DNA of 6,281 nt from assembly GCA_000436735.1 (NCBI GenBank), contig FR887222.1:22525-28805 (forward strand), in the 5' to 3' direction. The translations under genes and the position numbers were made by a program. The stretch comes from Firmicutes bacterium CAG:170. Lineage in GTDB: Bacteria > Bacillota > Clostridia > Oscillospirales > Oscillospiraceae. The notes beneath the pieces were generated by a model. The model was not told the DNA's origin, made no database searches, and saw only the letters and a list, made by a program, of their open reading frames with translations. Below, piece after piece: positions 1-5,730 of the stretch (its first letter is position 1; the number at the start of each line of letters is the position of its first letter).

Positions 1-115
1 CTCCCACAATAATGAGCCGGACACGACCAACCTCGCCTCCGCCTACGCGGCGACCTATCCCATCGCGCTGATCGCGGTGGTGCTGGTCACGCAGCTGCTG
101 GTGCGGGTGTTCTGA
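1..115 (+). CDS. C-terminal end of a membrane transporter, possibly AspT/YidE-like (partial)
   Basis: This is the open 3' end of a gene that starts left of the window. Reading from base 2 gives 37 residues and a TGA at 113-115. The fragment opens polar (SHNNEPDTTN). It then carries AYAATYP followed by a hydrophobic run of about 18 residues (PIALIAVVLVTQLLVRVF), which looks like a terminal transmembrane helix ending near the membrane face. A small-residue/AYAxTYP stretch before a last helix resembles the end of the second repeat in AspT/YidE/YbjL antiporters, as I remember that family. With so little sequence the family call is tentative, but a multi-pass inner-membrane protein is likely. The gene is followed after about 20 nt by a strong hairpin terminator. 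Confidence 0.5.
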   Translation, partial: SHNNEPDTTNLASAYAATYPIALIAVVLVTQLLVRVF

Positions 116-136
116 GCGGATCTCGCAAAATATATG

Positions 137-170
137 AAAAGTCCGGAAGTCGTTGGCTTCCGGACTTTTT
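137..170. terminator. Bidirectional rho-independent terminator between convergent genes
   Basis: GTCCGGAAG (141-149) pairs perfectly with CTTCCGGAC (157-165) across a 7-nt loop. The A-run at 137-140 pairs with the T-run at 166-169. The T-tract follows the stem on the + strand, and the A-run gives a T-tract on the - strand, so the element can end the + strand transporter gene (stop at 115) and the - strand acyltransferase gene (stop at 175-177). Confidence 0.9.
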
Positions 171-174
171 GTGC

Positions 175-894
175 TTATTTTTTCAGTGCTGCGATCAGCT
201 CCAGCACGCCGTAGACGAGCGGCTGGTGCAGCAGATAGATCCAGAGCGAATGCCGCCCGCACCAGCGGAAAAAGCGCAGAAGAAAAAAGTCCTGCGCGCG
301 GCCGGGAAGCAGCGTTCGCTTCTCGCGGTAGAACGTCCGCCCGAGCACAACGCCGAGCAGAAACCAGCCGAGCTGCGGAAAGACCGGGAAGTAGTCGCTG
401 GAGGTAAAGCCGGGATAGAGAACGCCAAGTGGGAAGAGCCATCTGACCTCAAAGACCATGCCCTGAAGCAGATAGCCCACGACGATGCAGACGGCGGAGA
501 CGGCGCAGATGGCTGCGGTCGGCAGCTTCTTAAAGAGGGGATAGAGCATCATGCAGATGCCGAGCAGATGCAGCACGCCGAATTTCACAACGACATCCGC
601 GCCTGCCATATGGAGCAAATACATGCCCCACGTCACAAGCGTAATAAGCATCCCACATGCGAACACCAGCGCACCGCGCCGGAAGCTCCGAGAGCCGAGC
701 GTTGCGCAGCAGCCGGAGAGTATGACGAAGATCGCGCCGCCGTACTGCTGAATGAAGGCATACAGCGGCGGAAAATGAAGCTCCTTCCCGAAGAAAAAGC
801 CCAGATCGAACATGAAATGAATGAAGATCACGCAGAGAATGCAGAAGCCGCGCAGAGCGTCCAGCTCCCAGATGCGTTCACGTTTTTCCGGCAT
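175..894 (-). CDS. DUF1624/HGSNAT-like multi-pass membrane acyltransferase
   Basis: The product is 239 residues, a usual size for bacterial members of the DUF1624 / heparan-alpha-glucosaminide N-acetyltransferase-like (HGSNAT_cat) family. Near the N-terminus it has the family hallmark ELDALRG (10-16), then a first helix with IHFMFDL (25-31). Further hydrophobic segments lie at about 50-66, 74-95, 104-121, 126-146 and 172-187, and GRHSLWIYLLHQPLVYG (213-229) forms the last helix. The short charged tail ends in LKK. Related proteins move acyl groups from acyl-CoA across or at the membrane; substrate and donor here are unknown. The start is the ATG at 892-894, chosen because AGGAGG lies 5 nt upstream and the family motif begins ten residues later; the frame stays open upstream but would overlap the ligase gene. 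The gene follows the acyl-CoA ligase by 55 nt on the same strand, so co-transcription is likely. An Acyltransferase_3 assignment is the main alternative; the short length favours DUF1624. Confidence 0.85.
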   Translation of the reverse strand: MPEKRERIWELDALRGFCILCVIFIHFMFDLGFFFGKELHFPPLYAFIQQYGGAIFVILSGCCATLGSRSFRRGALVFACGMLITLVTWGMYLLHMAGADVVVKFGVLHLLGICMMLYPLFKKLPTAAICAVSAVCIVVGYLLQGMVFEVRWLFPLGVLYPGFTSSDYFPVFPQLGWFLLGVVLGRTFYREKRTLLPGRAQDFFLLRFFRWCGRHSLWIYLLHQPLVYGVLELIAALKK

Positions 895-899
895 ATCGG

Positions 900-905
900 C
901 CTCCT
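900..905 (-). promoter_or_regulatory. Ribosome binding site of the membrane acyltransferase
   Basis: The - strand reads AGGAGG here, 5 nt before the ATG at 894. This perfect Shine-Dalgarno decides the start and rejects the much longer upstream reading in the same frame. Confidence 0.85.
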
Positions 906-911
906 GAACAG

Positions 912-937
912 ATGTGCGGGCCGGAAGGCCCGCACAT
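912..937 (-). other. Intercistronic 11-bp hairpin between ligase and acyltransferase
   Basis: Bases 912-922 pair perfectly with 927-937 (ATGTGCGGGCC / GGCCCGCACAT) around a 4-nt loop that reads TTCC on the - strand. The hairpin begins 12 nt after the ligase stop and ends 6 nt before the AGGAGG of the next gene. No T-tract follows on the - strand, so it is not an ordinary terminator. A role in mRNA 3'-end protection, processing, or setting the ligase/acyltransferase ratio is an inference. Confidence 0.7.
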
Positions 938-949
938 GCAGATATCGTG

Positions 950-2695
950 TTATTCCTGTGCGGCGGCGTCCTGCGCAGCCTGACGCTCCGCCTCTTCCTC
1001 CTCGAGGACGCGGTAGGCGACCTTGCCGACCAGCGTCTTGGGAAGCTCCGTGCGGAACTCAATGTCATACGGCATTGCGTATTTGGCGATCTGGCCGCGG
1101 CAGTAGTCGAACAGCTCCTGCTTGATGGCGTCGGACGGCTCATAGTTCGGACGAAGCACGACGAACGCCTTGACCTTCTGGATCTTGTACGGGTCCTTGA
1201 CGCCGATGACGCAGGAGAGGAGGACCTTCTCATGGCCGTCGATGATGTTTTCCAGCTGGCCGGGATAGACGTTGTAGCCGGAGGTGATAATCATGCGCTT
1301 GATGCGCTGCGAGAAGTAGACAAAGCCGTCCTCGTCCATCTTGCCGAGGTCGCCGGAGTGCATCCAGATGCGTCCGTCGGCATGACGGCGGAGTGTGTTG
1401 GCCGTCTCGGACTCGTTGTTCATGTAGCAGAGCATGACCGACGGGCCGCTGATGCAGATCTCGCCCTCCACGTTGGGATCGACCTCGTCGGTCGTGCCGG
1501 GCTTGACGATCTTGTAGTAGGTATCCGGGAAGGGAACGCCGATGGAGCCGACGCGGTTATAGTCCTTCGGGGTCAGGCAGCTGGCCGTGACGCACTCGGT
1601 CAGGCCGTAGCCCTGACGGATCTGGACGGAGGCGTTGTGCGCCTTCAGGAATTCATCAACCTTCTTTTTCAGCTCGATGGAAAGGCTGTCGCCGCCGCAG
1701 AACACGCCCTTGAGGCAGCTGAGGTCGGCATTTTCCAGCTTCTCCGCGCGCAGCAGCGCTTCAAACAGCGTCGGGACGCCCGGAATGATGTTCGGCTGCT
1801 TTTTGATGAGCAGATCGGCGTAGGTCTTGACGTTGAACTGCGGGACGAGGATGCAGCACGCGCCGCCAATCAGGGCGGTGTGGATGCCGATGCCGAGGCC
1901 GAAGCCGTGGAACACCGGCATGACGGAGAGCATCTTCATGCCGTCGATGGGTGCAAAGCCGGAGGCCGCGATGGTCTGGAGGCCAAGAGCGTTGAAGTTC
2001 AGGTTGCTGAGCATGATGCCCTTGGTGGTGCCGGTCGTACCGCCTGAGTAGAGGATGGAAGCGCAGTCATTCGCGGCGGGAAGCTTTTTCGGCAGCGGAA
2101 GATTCTTCCTCCGACCCATGCGCATGAACTCGCTCCACCAGATGTAATTGCCGCGCCGCGGCGGTGCGGGGTATTTACGCGCCTTGGTCAGGTCGTAGCC
2201 GACGGCAAGCGCCAGCGGAAGCTCGTCCTGAATGCGGGCAAGGAGCAGCTTGCAGTCGGAATTCTGAAGCTCCGGCATGACGGAGGCGACCTTCGTATAG
2301 AACTGATCGAGGGTCAGGATCGCCTTGGAATGGGAAAAATCAAGATAGTGACGGATCTCACCGGCTGCGGACAGCGGGTGGATCATATTGGAGATGGCGC
2401 CGATGCGGTTGAGCGCATAGAAGCTGTCCACCGCCTGCGGGCAGTTCGGCATACAGATGGTAACATGGTCGCCCTTGCCGATGCCGAGTGCGAGATAGGC
2501 CTTGGCCGTCTCGTCGATGCGGCGGATAAATTCCGCGTAGGTCGTCTTTTTGCCCATGAATTCATAGGCGTAGTTTTTGGGGAACTTTTCTGCGGCCTTG
2601 CGCACCATGCCGTAGAGGCTTTCCTTCGGATAGGTCAGGTGATGCGGGGTATTGCCATAATACTTGAGCCACGGCGCAGAGGAAGAAATGCTCAT
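950..2695 (-). CDS. AMP-forming acyl-CoA ligase (ANL superfamily, fatty acid-CoA ligase type)
   Basis: This 581-residue cytoplasmic enzyme would activate a carboxylic acid with ATP to an acyl-AMP and then an acyl-CoA. All core ANL motifs are visible: the phosphate-binding loop YSGGTTGTTKG (216-226), the aromatic/adenine motif QGYGLTE (361-367), the ribose-binding SGD (447-449), and the hinge region SQRIKRMIITSGYNVYP (462-478). In the C-terminal lid, PKTLVGKV (552-559) holds the expected catalytic lysine K558. Overall pattern and length fit medium/long-chain fatty acid ligases better than acetyl-CoA synthetase; the acid used cannot be told from sequence. A short Glu/Ala/Gln-rich tail follows residue 564. 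The ATG at 2693-2695 (MSISSSAPW) is preferred because the AAAGG at 2705-2709 is 9 nt away. The ATG three codons upstream directly abuts that AAAGG and has no room for it. It is the first gene of a probable two-gene unit with the membrane acyltransferase. Confidence 0.92.
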   Translation of the reverse strand: MSISSSAPWLKYYGNTPHHLTYPKESLYGMVRKAAEKFPKNYAYEFMGKKTTYAEFIRRIDETAKAYLALGIGKGDHVTICMPNCPQAVDSFYALNRIGAISNMIHPLSAAGEIRHYLDFSHSKAILTLDQFYTKVASVMPELQNSDCKLLLARIQDELPLALAVGYDLTKARKYPAPPRRGNYIWWSEFMRMGRRKNLPLPKKLPAANDCASILYSGGTTGTTKGIMLSNLNFNALGLQTIAASGFAPIDGMKMLSVMPVFHGFGLGIGIHTALIGGACCILVPQFNVKTYADLLIKKQPNIIPGVPTLFEALLRAEKLENADLSCLKGVFCGGDSLSIELKKKVDEFLKAHNASVQIRQGYGLTECVTASCLTPKDYNRVGSIGVPFPDTYYKIVKPGTTDEVDPNVEGEICISGPSVMLCYMNNESETANTLRRHADGRIWMHSGDLGKMDEDGFVYFSQRIKRMIITSGYNVYPGQLENIIDGHEKVLLSCVIGVKDPYKIQKVKAFVVLRPNYEPSDAIKQELFDYCRGQIAKYAMPYDIEFRTELPKTLVGKVAYRVLEEEEAERQAAQDAAAQE

Positions 2696-2704
2696 ATTTG
2701 TCAT

Positions 2705-2711
2705 CCTTTCT
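2705..2711 (-). promoter_or_regulatory. Ribosome binding site deciding the ligase start
   Basis: The - strand reads AGAAAGG. It touches the upstream ATG (2702-2704) directly, but stands 9 nt from the ATG at 2693-2695, so the downstream ATG is the more likely start. The product would lose only three residues (MTN) relative to the longer reading. Confidence 0.7.
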
Positions 2712-2797
2712 GTTTTTACAGATACACACCCTCGGGCGGCCCCCTCCGGAACGCCCCTGCGAAATTCCGGCTCACACACACCGCCGGAATACCGCGT
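2710..2797 (-). promoter_or_regulatory. Structured 5' leader of the ligase-acyltransferase unit
   Basis: From the predicted transcription start near 2797, a leader of about 100 nt precedes the ligase ATG. It holds a perfect 8-bp inverted repeat, ATTCCGGC (2764-2771) with GCCGGAAT (2783-2790), whose 11-nt loop is GT-rich on the - strand. A 5-bp GGGCG/CGCCC pair follows (2734-2738 with 2752-2756), and a tiny CTGT/ACAG stem (2710-2713 with 2718-2721) abuts the ribosome binding site. None matches a riboswitch class I recognise, and no T-tract follows the stems. Confidence 0.45.
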
Positions 2798-2803
2798 CTA
2801 AAA

Positions 2804-2832
2804 AGTATACCATTTCTTTCGTGCAACCGCAA
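2804..2832 (-). promoter_or_regulatory. Promoter of the acyl-CoA ligase unit
   Basis: On the - strand the -10 box is TATACT (2804-2809), preceded by TG one base upstream (extended -10, TGGTATACT). A -35-like TTGCGG lies at 2827-2832, with exactly 17 bp between the boxes. The -35 is weak, which the extended -10 could offset. It lies in the 193-nt gap after the DUF362 gene, so the ligase unit can be expressed independently. No clear terminator follows the DUF362 gene, so read-through is also possible. Confidence 0.75.
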
Positions 2833-2888
2833 CACTTTTCCTGCTTTTCAGGATAACGCGGCGCGATCTTTGCGCACAATGGGCGCGG

Positions 2889-4040
2889 TCAGCGATTCAG
2901 AAGCCGCGCGATAAACGTCCGGCGCACCTTCATCGCACCCTTTGGACAGAACTCCTGACAGCAGAAGCAGTGGATGCAGGCGGAGCGGTCAATTTTCGGG
3001 AGCTTGTTTTTCATTTTGATGGCCTTGGCAGGGCAGATGTTGGCGCATTTGCCGCAGCCGATGCATTCCGGCGCATGGACGCTGGGGTCGGAGCGGAAAG
3101 CTCTGCGCGCAATGGAGGCGGTGATCTTGCCGATGATGCCGCTTCCAACGTGGAACGCTGCAATCGGCTTCTGAGCCTCGGGCACGTCAAAGTCGGGCTT
3201 GCGCAGCGCGGCATAGTCGCCGCACACATGCAGCTCCGCCGCCGTCGGCGGGATCAGACCGCGCGCCAGTGCTGCTGCGAGCGTCGGCACATCTTTTGCT
3301 GTGAGGCCGATCAGATCGGCGCAGAGCAGGTCGAGCTTGTGAGACGAGTACGCTGCCGCGATCGCGCCGAGGTGGACGGGGGTGCCCTGCGTGGGGCCGT
3401 TTCCCTCCATGCAGACGACGGCGTCGCAGATGCACAGACGGGGCTTGAAATACTCGTTCAGGTCAATGAGCATATTGGAAAAATCGCCTGCGTCCGGGTA
3501 TTTGTAGTGGTATTCCGGCTTCATGGTGCCGGGAATGACGCCGAAGAGATTTTTCGCGGCGTTGGACATGCCCATCATGCCGTGGCTCTTGAGCTTGCAG
3601 AAATCAATGATGGCATCAGCCTTGTCGAGCCACGCGGTGTAGGTGAACTGATGCGCACAGACGGCGTCCGGGAAGCTGGCGATGGCCTGAGAGAAATCCT
3701 GATTGAGCTGCGCACCGTATTTTTCGCATTCGTGCATTCCGGTCACGTCGTAGACGTGCGCCAGATGCGCGGGCGTGTAAAGCCCGCCGGGACTGTCGCC
3801 CAGAACGACGCTGGCTCCGCGCGCGGTCAGCATCCGCACAAGCTCGCACAGCAGCGTCGGATGCACCGTCGCGGCGCCCTCCGGCGGCATGGCAGAGACA
3901 AGATTGACCTTGACGGCGATGCGCATACCGGGCTGCACCCAGTCCAGACCGCCGAGCGGTGCAAGCACGCTTTCCAGTGCGCGGCGGCAGGTTTCCGCTT
4001 CATATTCATCACAGCGGACGATGGAAACATCTGTATTCAT
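2889..4040 (-). CDS. DUF362 domain protein with C-terminal double [4Fe-4S] ferredoxin domain
   Basis: The product is 383 residues with no signal peptide or membrane helix. Residues about 1-300 show the DUF362 pattern: KVNLVS (44-49), VHPTLL (59-64), GDSPGG (81-86) and KLKSHGMMGMSNAAKNLFG (149-167). The C-terminus carries two CxxCxxCxxxCP cluster motifs, C326/C329/C332/C336 and C355/C358/C361/C365, as in 8Fe ferredoxins. DUF362 proteins are often annotated as uncharacterised Fe-S proteins, and I know of no settled reaction; electron transfer tied to a cytoplasmic redox step is an inference. The last residues (RRTFIARLLNR) are basic. The ATG at 4038-4040 is chosen because GGAG stands 9 nt upstream; a reading from a GTG at 4073 adds 11 residues and would start within the likely 5' end of the transcript. 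The gene is divergent from the LCP gene and upstream of the ligase unit on the same strand. Confidence 0.9.
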   Translation of the reverse strand: MNTDVSIVRCDEYEAETCRRALESVLAPLGGLDWVQPGMRIAVKVNLVSAMPPEGAATVHPTLLCELVRMLTARGASVVLGDSPGGLYTPAHLAHVYDVTGMHECEKYGAQLNQDFSQAIASFPDAVCAHQFTYTAWLDKADAIIDFCKLKSHGMMGMSNAAKNLFGVIPGTMKPEYHYKYPDAGDFSNMLIDLNEYFKPRLCICDAVVCMEGNGPTQGTPVHLGAIAAAYSSHKLDLLCADLIGLTAKDVPTLAAALARGLIPPTAAELHVCGDYAALRKPDFDVPEAQKPIAAFHVGSGIIGKITASIARRAFRSDPSVHAPECIGCGKCANICPAKAIKMKNKLPKIDRSACIHCFCCQEFCPKGAMKVRRTFIARLLNR

Positions 4041-4049
4041 TCGGCTCGT

Positions 4050-4053
4050 CTCC
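4050..4053 (-). promoter_or_regulatory. Ribosome binding site of the DUF362 gene
   Basis: The - strand reads ACGGAGACG here, with GGAG ending 9 nt before the ATG at 4040. This supports that ATG over the in-frame ATG and GTG further upstream, which have no comparable site. Confidence 0.65.
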
Positions 4054-4073
4054 GTTTTCAGCATATTTTTCAC

Positions 4074-4102
4074 ATCATATCACAGTTGCGGCTTGATTTC
4101 AA
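4074..4102 (-). promoter_or_regulatory. Promoter of the DUF362 gene
   Basis: On the - strand, TTGAAA (4097-4102) and TATGAT (4074-4079) are 17 bp apart, and TG one base before the -10 makes it an extended -10 (TGATATGAT). The predicted start near 4067 gives a leader of about 27 nt containing the GGAG ribosome binding site. Confidence 0.75.
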
Positions 4103-4111
4103 ACAGAAGCG

Positions 4112-4169
4112 TGTCAAAATACACAGTGTTTACAAATTGGTGAATATCTGTTATAATAAAATGTCAAAA
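4112..4169 (+). repeat. TGTCAAAA direct repeat bracketing the LCP promoter
   Basis: TGTCAAAA occurs at 4112-4119 and again at 4162-4169, exactly 50 bp apart, on either side of the -35 and -10 boxes. The spacing is close to five helical turns. Two such copies could form a regulator site, but an 8-bp repeat in AT-rich DNA may be chance. Confidence 0.3.
4129..4157 (+). promoter_or_regulatory. Promoter of the LCP gene
   Basis: TTTACA (4129-4134) and a consensus TATAAT (4152-4157) are separated by exactly 17 bp, with a TG two bases upstream of the -10 (4149-4150). The predicted start lies near 4164, giving a leader of about 68 nt. The promoter points away from the DUF362 promoter; the two -35 boxes are 26 bp apart, so a protein bound between them could affect both. 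Confidence 0.85.
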
Positions 4170-4231
4170 CAAGGTCTGAACGTGCGAAAGACGCGGCTTT
4201 TTGTAATGGACCAAAAGAAAGGAGCCTTCTT

Positions 4232-5689
4232 ATGGACAACAGAGACGGCTTTGACATCCAAAAATTGGACCGTGAGGTAGATGAACTCCTTTCCGACGTA
4301 AAGAATCTTCTGAATGAAAACGCAGAACCTGTGAATGAAAGCGGGGGAGAGGACGCTGCGGATGGGGATGCAGCTGCGCCGGAGCTTCCACAGGAGGAGG
4401 CGCCTGAGACACCGGCATTTCCGCCGGAGGCAATGTCGGACGCGACCGTGGTGTATAAGCCGCTGACATATTATGAGCAGTCCAAGCCTGCCTATCAGAC
4501 CGCACGCCGTGCGCAGTATGAGCGGGAGCGGGAGCAGCAGCGTCAGGAGCGGGAGCGCCTGAGGCTCGAACGCGAGGCGGAGGAGGAACGGAAAATGCAG
4601 GAGCTGGAGCAGCGGAAGAAGAATCCCCGCCGGCGTACCCGTCCGGAGCCTCCCGCAGACGAGCAGGACTACGCGAAATGGCTTTATGAGCAGGGAAACG
4701 GAGAGGAAACGGTATACCAGCGCGAACAGGTCGCCCAGCGCGAGGAGCGCCGGGACGAGCCGCAGCCGGAGAAGAAAAGAAAGCGCCATCCGGTGCGCGC
4801 CTTGCTGCTGGTGCTGCTGACGCTGGTCGTTGCCAGCGCGGCGGCGCTGCTGATCATGGCAAGGCAGCCGGAGAGCGAAAACGCGCTTGGCGCGCGGCGC
4901 AAGGGCTGTTCGACGATCCTGCTGGCCGGAACGGATCAGGACGGTTACCGGACGGACACGATGATGCTCCTGTCGGTCGATCGGGAGAACGGCAAGCTGA
5001 GTCTGGTGTCCATCCCGCGCGATACGCTCGTGTTCTGCGAATACTCCGTGCCGAAGATCAACTCGGCCTACGGTTGGGCCGGAGGCGGTGAGAGCGGCAT
5101 GAAGGAGCTGATGCAGCGTGTGACGGAGATCATCGGCTTTGAGCCGGACGGCTATGTGCTGATCGACCTTGCGGGCTTTGAAAAGCTGATCGACTGCATG
5201 GGCGGCGTGGAATTCAACGTGCCGATGGACATGCAGTACAGCGACCCCACGCAGGGGCTTCGGATCGATCTGAAGGCGGGCGAACAGAAGCTGAACGGAG
5301 ACGAGGCCATGCAGCTGGTGCGCTTCCGCTCCGGCTACGCGATGGCGGATCTCGACCGCGTCAGCGTGCAGCGGGCGTTCGTTTCCGCCGCGCTCAGCCA
5401 GTGGCTCACGCCGGGAAAGCTCGTCCGGCTGCCCGGTGCGCTCAAGACGCTTTCCCAGTATACGGACAGCAATCTGACGGCGGAGAATTATCTCTGGCTG
5501 GCGGAGGCTGCGGCGGTCTGTGATATGACGGACATCCGCATGCAGACGCTTCCGGGCACGGCGACAAATCTGGGCGGCGGCTCCTATTATGTGCTGGACG
5601 CTGCGGGCGTTGCGGAGACGGTCAATGCCTGCTGCAATCCCTATGAACAGGGGATCGCCGTTTCGGATCTCAGCATCCGCGTCGGCTGA
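4232..5689 (+). CDS. LytR-CpsA-Psr (LCP) family cell-wall polymer ligase with long cytoplasmic N-terminus
   Basis: LCP proteins transfer lipid-linked wall polymers (teichoic acid, capsule or secondary polysaccharide) onto peptidoglycan at the outer membrane face. The product is 485 residues. Residues 1-187 are cytoplasmic: an acidic, Pro/Ala-rich part (about 30-67), then a Glu/Arg/Gln-rich, probably coiled-coil part (about 92-130), then Lys/Arg-rich flanks (KKRKRHPVR, 181-189). One membrane helix follows (about 188-209). The LCP domain spans about 224-395 with RTDTMML (240-246), SIPRDT (260-265), KINSAYG (275-281), LVRFR (362-366) and DLDRVSVQ (373-380), which supply the Arg/Asp residues usual for pyrophosphate binding. 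A C-terminal region of about 90 residues follows. GAAAGGAG (4217-4224) lies 7 nt before the ATG. An 11-bp direct repeat (4520-4530, 4547-4557) encodes part of the ERER stretch. The gene has its own promoter and terminator, so it is probably monocistronic. The polymer it transfers is unknown. Confidence 0.93.
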   Translation: MDNRDGFDIQKLDREVDELLSDVKNLLNENAEPVNESGGEDAADGDAAAPELPQEEAPETPAFPPEAMSDATVVYKPLTYYEQSKPAYQTARRAQYEREREQQRQERERLRLEREAEEERKMQELEQRKKNPRRRTRPEPPADEQDYAKWLYEQGNGEETVYQREQVAQREERRDEPQPEKKRKRHPVRALLLVLLTLVVASAAALLIMARQPESENALGARRKGCSTILLAGTDQDGYRTDTMMLLSVDRENGKLSLVSIPRDTLVFCEYSVPKINSAYGWAGGGESGMKELMQRVTEIIGFEPDGYVLIDLAGFEKLIDCMGGVEFNVPMDMQYSDPTQGLRIDLKAGEQKLNGDEAMQLVRFRSGYAMADLDRVSVQRAFVSAALSQWLTPGKLVRLPGALKTLSQYTDSNLTAENYLWLAEAAAVCDMTDIRMQTLPGTATNLGGGSYYVLDAAGVAETVNACCNPYEQGIAVSDLSIRVG

Positions 5690-5700
5690 ATGGAAAAGTG

Positions 5701-5730
5701 ACCGGCGGAGCGATTGCTCCGCCGGTTTTT
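5701..5730 (+). terminator. Rho-independent terminator of the LCP gene
   Basis: ACCGGCGGAGC (5701-5711) pairs perfectly with GCTCCGCCGGT (5716-5726) around a GATT loop, followed by T's to 5730. It starts 11 nt after the LCP stop. The T-tract ends inside the last base of the AraC-type gene's stop codon. The A-run at the other side is poor, so it acts mainly for the + strand, though the stem may also help end the convergent gene. Confidence 0.93.

Noticed and set aside
169..1125. A 318-codon open frame on the + strand
   Set aside because: It overlaps both the terminator and the membrane acyltransferase on the other strand. Its Glu/His/Arg-rich translation is the complement of membrane-helix codons.
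895..1233. N-terminal extension of the membrane acyltransferase frame upstream of 894
   Set aside because: It overlaps the ligase gene, reads as Arg/Ser/Thr-rich nonsense, and the AGGAGG at 900-905 points to the ATG at 894.
914..2047. A 377-codon open frame on the + strand
   Set aside because: It is antisense to the acyl-CoA ligase. The Asp/Val/Ala/His-rich composition is typical of a mirror reading of a GC-rich gene.
2839..2853. Small inverted repeat TCCTG/CAGGA after the DUF362 gene as a terminator
   Set aside because: The stem is only 5 bp and no T-run follows on the - strand. At most it is a weak site upstream of the ligase promoter.
4183..4202. Hairpin plus T-run in the LCP leader as an attenuator
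   Set aside because: The stem is about 4 bp (TGCG with CGCG, one wobble pair), too weak for a terminator, and no competing structure is evident.
2970..4280. A 436-codon open frame on the + strand
   Set aside because: It is the reverse shadow of the DUF362 gene and runs through the divergent promoter region. It has no recognisable motif and no ribosome binding site.
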